Shown piece after piece: positions 11,950 to 24,900 of a stretch of DNA of 64,000 nucleotides. Positions within the stretch are counted from its first letter, which is position 1, and each line of letters begins with the position of its first letter. The stretch is from Arbacia lixula (taxonomy: Eukaryota; Echinodermata; Echinoidea; Arbacioida; Arbaciidae): the NCBI GenBank assembly GCA_963669155.1, contig OZ022591.1, positions 6,462,851 through 6,526,850 on the forward strand, read 5' to 3'. A model generated the notes under the pieces. That model was not told the origin of the DNA. It did no database searches and saw only the letters and a list, made by a program, of their open reading frames with translations. Made by a program: the position numbers and the translations under genes.

Positions 11950-13331
11950 CAATTAATTGTTCAAACACCTGTGTGTGTCTGTGTGTCTGTGTTTCTGTGT
12001 GTCTGTGTGTGTTTGTGTGGGTCTATGTCTGTGTGTTAATGGGAAATTACGAAAGGAAGAAGGAAGGATACACCGAGAAAAACAAAACCTACACGAAATA
12101 TAGCGGTCAATACTAGTCCGCTTTAAGTCCGTTTCAAACCTTATCATTGTTAGGTAGGTTCTTATTTATTTGTTCTTTTATTTTGCGGGGTGTTTAAATA
12201 AAATATAATTTGTTGACCTGCAAAAGGCTACCTTACTGTGTGTATGAGTGTGTGTATGTGTGTGTATGTGTGTGTATGTGTGTGTGTGTGTGTTTGTTGG
12301 CGTGCGTGTGTGTATGTGTATTAAATGGAACTTTAAAGAAAGGAGGAATTGGACGGATACACCGAGAAAAAAAAACCTACACCAAATCAAGCGATCAGTA
12401 TGATATATTATGAATATAATTTACCCTCTCTCAACTCCCTTTACGTGTCCTTTTTACACTTTATAGTCTCTTTTCTCTTAACCTCTTTTACTTATCTCGA
12501 CCTGCAGAGCAGTAGACTTCTCTAACTTATTTTCTTTCAACACGCTTCTCTCTCTTTCTCTTTCTTTCTTTCTTTCTTTCTCTCTCTCTCTTCCCCCCCC
12601 CCTCTCTCTCTCTTTCTCCCCCTCTCTCTCAATATATCCCCCTCCTATGATCACCATTTTGCTATCTCTCTCTCTCTCTCTCTCTCTCTCCTTCTCTTTC
12701 CCACCTCTCTGTCTCGCCCTTACTGCATTCCCTTCGCGTCTGTACGTCTATCTTCATTTCTATTTCCTCTTTCCACACGTGCGTTATCTCACCCTGTCAC
12801 TCTCTCTGTTTATTTATAAAGAAGTCGGTCTAACACATGTTCACAATGAACGTACGTAATATACTATTATATGATTTATTCATCGTTTCGTTTTGGGGGA
12901 CAAGTCAAATCTATTTGACCAATTACGGAATAACTAAACTTATGCTATCCATGACCGAGGCCCGAGAACTTTCATGACTGAGTGCCGAATAAATCTTTAA
13001 AATATAATAACTTAGATCCCCTTTTCTCTCTATTACAAATAAGCATAGTAAATATCGATATTTCTGTATAAAGAGGATGTTCTTTCTACGTGCACATATT
13101 TCTTCGAAGATTCCCTGAATAAATTAGACGTGTTTCGGCATTGTGTTTACCATGTGGTTGGGTCTTTCTGTTTTGTTAGCTACTTCATTCGTTCTACTAC
13201 TCTCCATTACAAGTAAAATAAACCACAGTCTGTCTCGTTATAGTTGAGAAATTAAAATGTAGAGATTTACAAAATGTTCTAGGATGTGCGATAACGCTGA
13301 AGATTGTAGCGTGTGATCATGCAATTAAAAT
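9724..13331. other. Intergenic, simple repeats only
   Basis: I see no gene. Contents include (CA)n at 10,074-10,139, a purine-rich stretch at 10,600-11,000, and TGAT/TGAC tetranucleotides at 11,143-11,186. There is (CT)n/(TA)n at 11,914-11,949, (TG)n at 11,969-12,037 and 12,237-12,320, and (CT)n at 12,545-12,691. A short phrase (ACACCGAGAAAAACAAAACC) recurs near 12,071 and 12,359 beside the two TG tracts, so those flanks may be duplicated. Confidence 0.6.
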
Positions 13332-13643
13332 GAATATACTGTACTAGGAAGACAAAATAACTTCAAGAGGGTGTTCATGAGCGATCTTCTTGCCAATGGT
13401 CTTAAATTCATGTACTGTCCATTTGAGAAACTTGCTGAAAGTGATTTGCCCTCAACATTCGGCCCGAACATTTTGAGGAGTTGTGATTTAATCACCAATT
13501 GCTCCAAAATGTGGGTCATTTGAGGGCAAAACACTCTTAGCAATTTTTTAAAATGGACAATACATTAATTTAAGACCATTGGTAAGAAGATTGCTCATGA
13601 TCACCCTTTTGAAGTTATTTTGTCTTCCCAGTACAGTATATTC
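13332..13643. repeat. Foldback (palindromic) element, about 312 bp
   Basis: The left arm begins GAATATACTGTACTAGGAAG and the right end is its near-perfect reverse complement. Arms of about 130 bp meet around 13,480. There is no coding capacity. It is MITE-like in structure. Confidence 0.85.
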
Positions 13644-14078
13644 CCTTTGTTTGGCACACAAAAAGTTTTAACCTATTTGAACGGAATTTGCAACATATCT
13701 GCGCATTTTTAGAACATTACTCTTGGTCAATAAAATCAATTATATTTTTTATAGTCAGCATCAAGTAATCTATTATTAATTCGTATGTTATATTAACAGA
13801 CGGTCTATCAGTAAAATCACACTACATATTTTGTATACATTCAGTCATACGCATTTATGATAAAAGTAATATGAATGCCTTACATCTAGAAATCATTAAT
13901 TTTATTAACTTTAAAAATGTTGACATAGGGCCTATCTTTGTATCTTTGAGATGTATGCCAATTCGTCATGCACCTAAATTCACTACAATTACAACAAACG
14001 AAAGTCCTTGAATATACTGTATGAAATGTTCATCGAGTGCAATAATGCCTACAAATTATGCATACAGCCTGTCCAATG

Positions 14079-14295
14079 CTGCCCGACTTTGACAAAAGGA
14101 AGCAAAATGTGTCAGCAATTTGCATGTGCATCAATGCAATACCGTAATATGGTAGATTAAATATCTCACATGAAGATAAATATTCCCTTTCCAAATTTTT
14201 GCATGTATGTAGAGAATGCTGCGTACAATCTAAAATCATCAACAACTCAAATGTTGATGATTTGTCACTTGCTTCCTTTTGTCAAAGTAGGGCAG
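14079..14295. mobile_element. MITE-like element with 27-bp inverted termini, copy 1
   Basis: The terminus CTGCCCGACTTTGACAAAAG is matched at the other end by the reverse complement of CTGCCCTACTTTGACAAAAG, with GAAGCAA following both; 26 of 27 bases agree. AATG abuts both ends and may be a target duplication. A relative lies at 45,891-46,140. It is non-autonomous with no ORF. Confidence 0.75.
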
Positions 14296-16013
14296 AATGT
14301 GTCAATTCAATGATTGAAATTGTATCTGATGATCAAGCCGGAACAAAGTGTTTTCACACCCTTCACCGCCCCAAATAATCGTCAGTGATGTGCGGTGTCG
14401 AGGGTTTCTCGTAACGATGACAACCACCAATAATTTTCACTTGAACACTAATCAAGTGCTCAACATTTGCACGTTATATGTATCACAAGGGGTCATAAAA
14501 CATATATTTTCTGAGACCACATTGTCCCTCCTCAGCCATACCATCTCAGAATGAATGAAATTGCCAAAATATTAATTATCCATTAACACACTCTATTTTG
14601 AAACATTAAAAATGCATGTCGAAGATAAATTCCCAATGAAACAAAATATAGTTAACATGCATAAATACTCAAAAAAAATATATGTAAATTAAGGCATTTA
14701 ATTAATTGTTTTTTATCAGAATTACCCACATGCTGTATTCACTCATGTAAATATATTATGATATCTTACGCTTGATAACAGAATTCGGCTGGCTTATCAA
14801 TAAATTAAAGGAATACACTACAGATACTTATTCAGATCATCCACTAGCCTATGTCAAGACTAGTTTCTTACTCCTGCACTCAAATTACAACTACGCCTTG
14901 ACACATAGACTACGTGTCATTCGTTTCTTCCATCCTCACATGGTACAGAGGGATGAATAATAATATTAACTGCCTTTATAATGCGCTTTGTACGGACGTT
15001 TCTAAGCGCGTTGGTCTCTGTTTCAATAAACACACTAAACATTATTTTGGGATTATGTATATATACTACACTATACACCACACTATATATTGGTTTACAG
15101 AAGTGATACAATGCCTAGAGATTGTTTGCGCCTCCAGAGAATTATAGCTGTTTAAAGAGGTGGATTTGAAGGAGGATTTTTAAATGATTAAAGAGATGTG
15201 GCGCTCTAAATGTAGGGTGAGAGTTACTTCAGGTGGACAGGTGGTCTTTAAAGACGGGTGTTTTTTATATTCATGTAGATTGGTGGTCTTCGTCGATCGC
15301 TTTGACTAAACTGGGATGACGGGTTGATGTTCATCAAGACAGATCTCAGATGTTGGCCATGTCATTGTAGATTACAGACGGACCTCTCCCCTGCAAAGGT
15401 GTTGGACAAAAGAAAAGAAGAATTTGGTTTGACCAATATTTACTGGAGAAATAAATTCAGAATTTCAAAGAAGAACATGTTAGCTTTTTTGTTGAAACAT
15501 CAACTCAGGCTTTACATACACTTGAGAAACATGTACGTCTTAGCAAAAACACAAGGAAGCACTGACAAAAGAGTTGGACAATTTATAGAGGACATGCAAA
15601 TTACAAATCGCGAAGTCAAAAACCTATGACACACAATCAACACATTGTACATAACCACGTTTCGAAAATATTTACATTTTAGTTGAAGGACTTTCTGGGG
15701 AAATTTTAATTTACAATTAGATTTAAGGCATATGAAACGTCAGTTGGAAGGAAAGCGTTCTCCATCCTGTAAATAAATGCAAAATAAGTCACAAGAAAAA
15801 TAATCTTGGAATCAGAGGATTCGAATCTGCATCTACCATGTTTGCTGCTTGCCGGTCAGCGACTTTACCCCTAGTACGCCATTGAAGTATTTCTGCACAA
15901 GTAATACACACAAATCCCATAGTTCAGCAATTTATCTTGCAGACAAAAGGTTTAAGTCTATCAGACAAATTCTGGTCTCCTTCTTACCACATTGCTAAAC
16001 TGTATTCCCATAA
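14296..16013. other. Downstream flank of gene B, no gene seen
   Basis: No convincing exon was found, although a further 3' exon of gene B could lie here or beyond. I found no AATAAA on the minus strand close to the gene B stop, only a weak ATTAAA at 15,704-15,709. A tRNA-like SINE head sits near 15,815-15,885. Confidence 0.35.
15815..15885 (-). repeat. Possible tRNA-derived SINE head
   Basis: On the minus strand an A-box-like TAGGGGTAAAGTCGC is followed about 35 nt later by a B-box-like GATTCGAATCC. The spacing resembles tRNA-derived SINE promoters. I could not draw a full cloverleaf, so it is not called a tRNA gene. Confidence 0.35.
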
Positions 16014-16022
16014 TCAGCTTAC

Positions 16023-16349
16023 CGAGAAATCCTCGTATCTCGAGGCAGACTTCTGCCCCTCCCCGATCGCCCCGTAGGGAACCAAGTCCATGGGTGCAGC
16101 GGCGCCCCTCTCCGCCCCTCTACCATCTTGCACCTGTCTGCCGGAGGGGTAGTCAAGGTAACGCGGTTCAGGAGCAGGAAAGCGATGCGGAGCGGTGATC
16201 CGCCGAATGGACCGACCGTAGTCATCCAGCTGGGGGTCGAGCACGGAGTCGCGGTCGGAGTCGTATACCTCGGAGCCGTCGAGGACTTTAGCGTAGAAGA
16301 AAGGTCCCGCGACGCCCTGCTCCTCTGGTAGCTTGTTCATAGTTAGTTC
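16023..16349 (-). CDS. Gene B exon 23: cytoplasmic tail with FYAKVLDGSE
   Basis: A 327-nt exon, phase 0 at both ends if spliced (acceptor CCACAG|GA, donor TCG|GTAAGC). Read through, it ends V-S-stop at 16014. FYAKVLDGSE occupies exon residues 18-27, the same position as MYFGRVYDGSE in gene C exon 10, so the two exons are homologous. The rest is Pro, Arg and acidic, with SRYEDF near the end. No enzyme domain. Confidence 0.82.
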
Positions 16350-19300
16350 CTGTGGATGGGGATTCATACAGACTGAGTGGTTTACATTCCGAATGTGTTA
16401 CCATGCCAAAGTAGATGTGTCGGATTTTACACCCTTGATGCAAAATTTGTTACCCAGAGATTTGCAGTGTACACTCGTGATAGTACATGCATCTAATCTA
16501 CTTTTTGAACACTTGATTGATTGCTAATGTGGACTTCAAGTTGACATCCTGAGCCCTGTTACATAAAGGTCTGCGATCAATCGCAAAATGGCAATAACCA
16601 GTGAATATCATTGTTGCCTCCACCTTTTTGTTCAAAACTTTAAAATATCATAACTTGTCCTTTGACACATTTTTATCAAACCTTTAATTGAAACCAACTT
16701 GATTTCAGAGTGAACTTTCCCTTTCATTCGTTGTATCCTGTGAGAAACCTCAGACTGTTTCTAAACAGTTTTTCAGGAGAGGCTAGCCAGTTTATCGCCA
16801 CTTTGATTAACTCCTTCTCTGCCAAACCCCGTGCAAAACTGCCTTAATAGCGCACAAGGAGTTAAGGAACGACTTGCCTCAGTCCTCACGAGCCCGTCGT
16901 CACTGTACGAGCCCGGACGACCGCGGTACTTCGTAGTGGGTCGCATGGCGTCCTTGAAGTGGCGCTCGTAATAGCGCCTCCTACGGGCAAGCACGCTCAT
17001 GACGCCGATGCAGCTGACGAAGAGTAGGAGGGCAGTGATTGTGCACACACTCAGCGCGATTATCACTGCTTCCCAAGTTTCTGTAAAGATCACACACAAA
17101 AAAAAAACAAGTAGGTTGAATATGGCAGTGAAAAAAAAAAGAAATTCAACGATTCTTCTCGTCATATTTTCATCTGAAATGCCCTTTCTGTTAACATCTG
17201 GTGAATTTTTGCAATGCACTGCTAAGAAACAGCGCACACCATAGCTTATATTGGGGCTACCTGGCTCCGAGCAGAGGATAATACAGTTAACCTTGCCATT
17301 GCCAGGGGGTTGTTTATTCACCATTTTATAAATCAATTGTTTCTACACTCCTTCATATTGATAGCAAGAGGGTGAAGAGCCGTGTATGCGGTCCGGTCAT
17401 AATCCGTTTTCGTAATGTACTCACGATTTCCCCTTATCTGTGTTACATTCACCTGTATTTCCCGATTCACTTGCAAAAGGTGGAGCGCACACTAAATATA
17501 TGAATTGATACTTCTCGGACAAACCTTGCACAAGCTTTGGGGTTACCATTAGTATCGTATTGTTCCAACGACGTGCATAGAATTGGTATACATAACGAAA
17601 TGGTATATAGCAATGCCTCAGCAAGGAGCAGTCGACATCCCGTAGTTTTTGAGTGAAACTAGCTATCTCCTAGCAGAACAGAACGCAACAACCCGTTTGA
17701 TTGCAACGGGCATATTCATTGTATTGTAAATTAATTGTCTTATTCATGTTTAAGAGCGATCCCGTAATTGTGTCAAAGTCGCGCTGTCCAATCGGCGCAT
17801 GGGTCTAACCATTTATCCGTGGTTGCGGAGTGTCAATAGTATAACTGGCCGGTAGACACAGCCTAAAGTATCCTGTCTCTGTTTGATGTGCTATTGGTCT
17901 GTCCTATTTTCAACATTTCATCAATCAGCCTACAAACTTTCGTTATGCATCGTGGTGCTTACTAACATTACTAGCCCATATATCAAATCTAGAACTACTT
18001 GCGTAGAATAAATAAACGTTACCTAGACCGCCTGGTGCATTCGTTGTACCAGTTGTGGCTGCAAATAAGAAAACGAAAGAAATGGATTAGATCCTTGTTT
18101 GTTTAATCCAATTGTAATTCTCAAAAGTTGATTTTTACGTATTGATTCAAAATAATTCTCCAGCGCCATTAAATGGATTACAATATGCTACACATGTGCA
18201 TGATCAGTGTGTTGTGTAGGTTGGACAAAAGTGTCAGGACCCATCAATAGCTTACTTTGTCTGCAGTCTCTGCCGGGCAGGTCGGGCTGTGTTGCGACCA
18301 GGACATCAGTAAAGCCGTCGTGACACTCGCACGTGAAACCGCTGTCGACGACGGTTTTATCTGCGTTGATGCAGTCGGCGTCGGAATGACAGTCGTGGTC
18401 GATTTGGCATTCGTCTATCTCCAAAGCTGTGGAAAGATAGAGCCCGAAGAAAAGTGGTAAGGTCAATCTTGTCTGTTGTATTGTCTTTTTACTTGTTGAT
18501 TTGTCTATGCTATACGCTAAGGCGTAGACTGTATGTATCATTTTCCGAGCGATTGAAATTGACCATTCAACATTCATTTTCATTGTAACAATTTCTTCTC
18601 ATTTGCCAGATTTAATAAGCAGGCACTCTGTTGTTTTTAAAAGTCAAGTTGCTAGTACGTTTGGTCTGTTAAACTACCCAGTTCGGTGCATTTTTCCAAG
18701 TCGAGGCTTTACCTTGTTGCCTAACTTTGCCCCGTCATAACCCACCACGTTTTATTTAAACATTTGAATGATAATGAACTCAGTACAGAGAGTTATGGCA
18801 CTTCATGATCGCCTACGTCACATGATAATGATCATGATGATATGGCGCTTAGATAGGATAAGCCATTTTCAGATTAAATGGATTTGCAACTTTTCCCCTA
18901 CCGTGTTGATGGGTGGAACGTCCTCTGAATTTTTTAGTTGTTGCTACTCGGACAAACCTCGCACAAGCTTGGAAATTACCATTACTAACGCATCGTTTGA
19001 ACAGCGTGAACAAAATCTGTATACATAACTAACAGGATCGAGTTTTCTCGATACTGGTGGGTATTTTATACATGCACTGCTTACGTTCCACTGCGATGGC
19101 GTTCGAGTTGAGTTTTAGCGAGGTCGGACTCGAAGACATCGTGTCGTTGGCGAACTCGGCATCTTGCAGTATCTGGCTGTACATCGCGTTCTGGAGTTCA
19201 TTTGCGCTGTTGGTGTACTCGTTCTTAAAGGAAGGTACGAACTCGACGCCGACGCTGCCAGAGAAGAAACCGTTGATGTTTATCTCGATGTAGGAGTCCT

Positions 19301-21873
19301 CACTAAGCCTCGTGACCAGAAGCTCGTATACCTGGAATAGTCGAGGGGTGAGGGGATGGATTACCTCACAAGAAATATACACAAGTCCAATAGAGCAGCA
19401 GTTTATCTGGCACACAAAGGGATAATTACTCATCATCTGCAAATCATGCCAATGATTCATTCTTGCGCAAATAATACAGATAAAGTCCTTATGTCAGAGC
19501 AGAAGTTGTCTGGCGTACAAATGGTTAAGCGCGATCAAATGTATGTAATGTTTTAATCTTGCGGTTCGAAGCTGAATTTACGTACATTTCCACAATAGTG
19601 TAATGAATTGCATTGGTGTACAAAACATGATTCAAATCATATGTACGTTGTGAATGAAGTAACACGTTGTACTTTCAGTTCTCCACAGAGTTGCATATGT
19701 TCAATATCGAAGTTAAAAGCGAAATTGTTTATGTATATGTTCGTAACAAATGTATCAATAGTGATCAATTATATTGGTCTAAAGAACATGATTCATTATT
19801 ATGTTTTTGTCATGGATGGTAGCACATTTTACTTTCAGTGCAGCAAATAATGATAGGATTTTTGCATAAACATAGATATGATTTTGGCAATGTAACTCTT
19901 TCTATGCCGAACAAAGTGCTTCCCCGTGGGATTCGTGTGTATTTGAAGAGCTCATTAGCAAAAGGAGTTAGGTCCATTTTTCATCACATTTAATGGTTTG
20001 TCTCATTGTATGGATTTGAAGTAGCTTTACAAGATGATATCAAAGAAAAGTTGAAATTTCCATTTAAAATTGCACATAAGTAGAAAAGAATAATCACTTC
20101 TTTTTCAAAAGATGTTAGATCCATTACAGCTTGTTTACAAAAGGGGCTAGATCCACAAAGGTAATTTTTTGGGAAAAAAATATTTAAAAAATGTGAAGAC
20201 AGGGAGCTTTCTTTTATACCCAATTTTATGTTCACATGGTACGATGGTATATCATGAAAATTTAGTTTCGCATAAGAATATTGCAACATGGGAAAATTAA
20301 AAGAGTAGATTTTCTCAGAATGGTCTAAAGTTGATCTAACCCCTTTTGCAAACCAGTTCTTCATTTCTGGTACAAAAATGCATCGGCGGTGCATTAAGCG
20401 CTGATATGAATACAGTGGGATGAACATCCACTAGCTTATATAGCTGAATATACATCTATACAAACATATATCATGGTTATTGCTCGATGGGTTAGGGATC
20501 GTTTAAATGCAAATAGCTTTTACAGACTTGAAAAACGTAGTAGCATATCGTCTCACCCTTCGGCATTTTTCATTTACAATCGCTACTTTGATATGACATA
20601 CATAAATATTATGCACCTTTGCACCCGGCGTGTACATAATCCACTTCGATTTAGAAACGCGCATAAAATCACCAATCAGCAACAAGAGCAACAAAAGCAA
20701 CAACAACAAAAATAACCCATAAGCTAACGTGGCGTCGGAAACACATCCGTTTGTATTCTACATGTTCTACATGATCTGTTGGTTTGATGGTCAGTGCAAA
20801 GTACGGCCATGACACGAAGAAAGAACTGGGTTATGCTAGTGAAGTGCATTAAGAGACCGTATGGGAAATAGTACTCATACCATGCTTTAGCTTGAACAAA
20901 AACACGATCACTTTATATTTACATATTCAAATTCAGATTAAAACATGAGAAATTATTATCCATTTCGGGAGAAGTCAGCAAGAGGGAAAAGAGCGTCTAT
21001 ATTTTCACTGTTGACCCGTTTGCACATTAGTTTGAACTCAATTGTATCATTGTATCGGTACTCTATTGATTGCCGTATTTCTGCACGTCGATTAATATTC
21101 GGACGGAATACGTGTATATATTATGTCAAATCATTGCCATTGCCATTGTCATTGTCATTTGTCATTGGTTGTAACATAGGTTGGCGCATCTCCTTGGGGT
21201 TTAACTCTGTATATTCGTTTCAAATGTTTATCAACATGATCAAGAAGGCGCTTCCTTGACGCAATGTTGGAGCGTATTATATCATATCAGCTATGAAATC
21301 AACGTTTTCGTACTACTACAACTACATCACCATTGCAATTCCTACTGGATAGGGTTTCGAGTGGCTTTCTCGAGCTGTTGGTAAACATCGCTGGTAAGAT
21401 CAATCAGGTCATTGGTATTTGATTGGATTGTTGAACTTTTTCTTTTGAGAGTTTGTTTCCGCTCAGTGCGTTCAGTTTTTCCACCCTACCCGGGCTGTAG
21501 ATTTGCCTGATGGGAGTGTCACAGCGTGACGTCATATCATGTCAGTATATAGTATAGTATGACATGTGAATGTCACCATGATTCCAGTGTCTCCATTTAG
21601 ATAGTATGTTGGAGCACGAATTATCAGTAATGAATGCTTTACTACTACAGTATAATCGTACTTGTATCATTGAGTCGATGTCTATGAATTGTCGTGCCTA
21701 AGAAGTATAGTCACATTATACAGAGTAGTAGTAGCGTAGTCGTTGGTAGTTCATCGCTCTGTTGGTTTATTTGCATTGTTTACGTTATGTATTTCATTTA
21801 TACTCACCATACTCACCGCATTCCGCCTGTAGTTCTTGGCATCTATGTTGCCTTCTATGATTGTTTGTTTATC

Positions 21874-21964
<91 letters not shown>

Positions 21965-24900
21965 TTATTTATGTTTATATATTTTATTTCTAATTCAATT
22001 TCTAATTCATACTCTCTGCATTCCGACTATAGTCGTTGGCATCTATGTTGTCTTCTAAATAATAGGCACAACATTGTGGCTATATCAGAAAATTAATTTA
22101 GAACACAACAATGACCATTGTGTATCACACCTGTCAATCCGCTAGAAACTGCCATAATAATGTAATGAATGATGCACAATGCTTCTGGCAGAAAAGAAGT
22201 TGTGGGTTGACAGTGAGTACAAATGATATTTCATTAATCAGTGAGTAAAAATTTGTACTCAGTGCATCCCGAATGTAGTCGATGGTAGTTCACTGCCTAC
22301 TGTGTTTATTTATTGATATTACGTTCCTAATTTGTACTCACTGTCAATCGACAACTTCTCTTCTGCCAGAAGCATCATGCATTATTCATTACATTGTGAT
22401 GGCAGTTACTAGCGGATTGACAGGTACGATACAGAATTGTCATTGTTGTGTTCTGAATTAATTTAATCTAATATGTACACATTTGTAGGGTCAAACTTGT
22501 CCAATATTGAATAGTTCATTAAAAATTCACTGGATTATTACAAGAATAATCACTGATATAATTGAATAATTAAAGAAAAACATGATATCTTTTGAATTGA
22601 GAATGTGTCAAAATCAGCTTGATTTGAGGTGTATTTTTTCTTCAAAAATGTTCAGAGATTTGCTTAATGATACGTAGTAATAATACGTAGTATTTTATAT
22701 TTGTACTCATTACATTCCGAGTGTAGTCGTTGGAAGTTCATCGCATTTGTCGTTTGTGTATTTGTTTCTCATTGTTTGTTTCTACTTACTGCGTTCCGAA
22801 TAGCTTCCACGAGCTGTTGATAGGCCTCGCTGGTGGGATCGGTGTAATCGTTTGTAAACTCTGCCGTGGTCCCGTTTATTTCTTCAATCACCCAGGTCAC
22901 CAGGAACTCCACAGTCTCTGAAATGGTAAGCGTAACAATGCCCTCATAATATGATTAGAATATAAAAGTAAATAGCAGTGGGATTTTGTTATGAGTCTAG
23001 CGGTATAAGTTGTAGGTGTGGAAGGGGCGTTCTCTAAACTGCTCCCACCGTATGTAAACTACTAGTTGTGCGGCGAAACTATCTGCCCCCTTCAGATACG
23101 TTTTCATATGATATCGCTTGCCATATTTGCATTCCTTAGGCTGACCGATTGCGGCATTCCTTCATCGGTAAGCGGTACGTGGATCGTAAAATATCACCAT
23201 GGAGTTCTTTGTGATGTCACTAACAAAGATCTACACGCGACGTAGTAAAGAGATGAACACTTCCCATATGAATGCACCATAACTGTTAATGCTCAATTGT
23301 GGCGATTTTAGAACTAGTAATGCACTCCATTCCCATAGGGAAGAGTGTAGTCTGGCAGGGGTTAAATCAGACAGTGAGCATGGTAATATTAACCATTATA
23401 CTAGGTATTAAAGAAAAATTTTGACATTTTTACAAATGATTAAAAATCAGATTCAACTCAAATCAAGCTGAAATTGAAACATCAAGGATGTCACATTTTT
23501 TAGATAGGTTTTGTGACATTTGATCAATTGCTTTCTTGTATAAATGATCCTTGGAATATCTAATGAGATTTTCACCTTTGACAAAGTTGGACCTCAAAAT
23601 TTGTGTGTATGAGATCATCAATTCAGAACACAACAATGGTCATTGTGCATCACACATGCCGATCCACAACTTCTTTCTGCCAGAAGCGTCATGCATTATT
23701 AATGACACTGTGATGGCAGCTGCTAGTTGAATAACAGGTGTAATACACAATGTTCATAATTTGTGCAAAAGTGAAAGTCTCATTAAACATTCCAAGGATT
23801 ATCATAAGAAAAGTAATTGATGAAAGTCACATAACATGTCTTTAAAAAAAAATGACATCCTCTGACTTTATGTTGTTTCAATTTCAGCTTGATGTGAGTT
23901 GAAGCTGAGTTTTAATCATTTTTCAAAAGTGTCAAAAAAATAACACCAAGTTCTAACTTACTTGAACATGCGCCGTTTCTATCAAGTGTCCTTCCAGGGC
24001 GGCATGTGCAGCTGTACACATCGTTTTCACCCGCCTCGCAGATCTGGGTTTCGTAGTCACACGCATTCTGACATTGGTCTGTATAATGGGGGGAAAAGGG
24101 GGGGGGGGTTCGATGTTTGCATTCAGGATACAGGTGACAGCTTTTGAAGAAGATACACGTGATAGCGCTTACAAATGCTGTAAAACATCGAATAAGAAAA
24201 ATGTGTCATCCTTAACAGTACTGTTTGAGCGACCAGACAACTATACATGTGACATTTTCATTTACGTATCCATGTTGTGTAAAATATCATGTTCCCAGCA
24301 AGCCCCCCTGGTAGAACAATGTTTAACCACTGAAGAGATTACCCTGTGTAAGCTATAATACGAAATATATGCAAATGCTTAACGACCTTATAACACATAG
24401 CATATGTTGCCTGTCGTTACTGGTACCTAGTGATGTTATCTCGCTGTTCTAGTTGATTTCTTAATTGCTACGAATAATGCGGCCCATACCTGTGCATATC
24501 CCACCTTGCCGGGTTTTACCCACAAGGCATTCACATGTTGAACTTCCGTCAGACTCGACACAGACCTCCTCTGCACCACACGTATCGTTTCCACATGGCA
24601 CTGTGTAAAGATATAAATTAAGAATGATAATGATATCATCTTTGTCATTGCTCTTTCACTCCGTAGTAATAAGACTGATTGATAAAACTGTTATAATAAT
24701 ACAAACAAAAGAAGCTCATGCGAAGACTATATACCATGCATACAATGATTGGCTTGAGATAATGGCACGATATTTCGGAACCAATACCCAATGTTCCTAT
24801 TCCATTTTAATAAACAGGTGTTTATTCAAAGAATGATGATGAATCTAGCTTGACTTCTCAATTCAAATTCCACACCTTATCAGGGTAATGTCACAGCATC

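Noticed and set aside
15815..15885. A functional tRNA gene on the minus strand
   Set aside because: A- and B-box-like words are present, but acceptor and anticodon stems do not pair convincingly; kept only as a possible SINE head.
17255..17336. A possible small extra exon of gene B upstream of the TM exon
   Set aside because: A donor-like GTAGCC follows a short open stretch, but I found no credible acceptor, and exon 21 joins exon 22 in phase without it.
18768..19028. 86-codon plus-strand frame
   Set aside because: It lies over intron sequence including a dispersed 90-bp repeat; no supporting features.
21694..22096. Three overlapping Tyr/Ile/His-rich frames
   Set aside because: They run through (CA)n and (TA)n; low-complexity artefacts.
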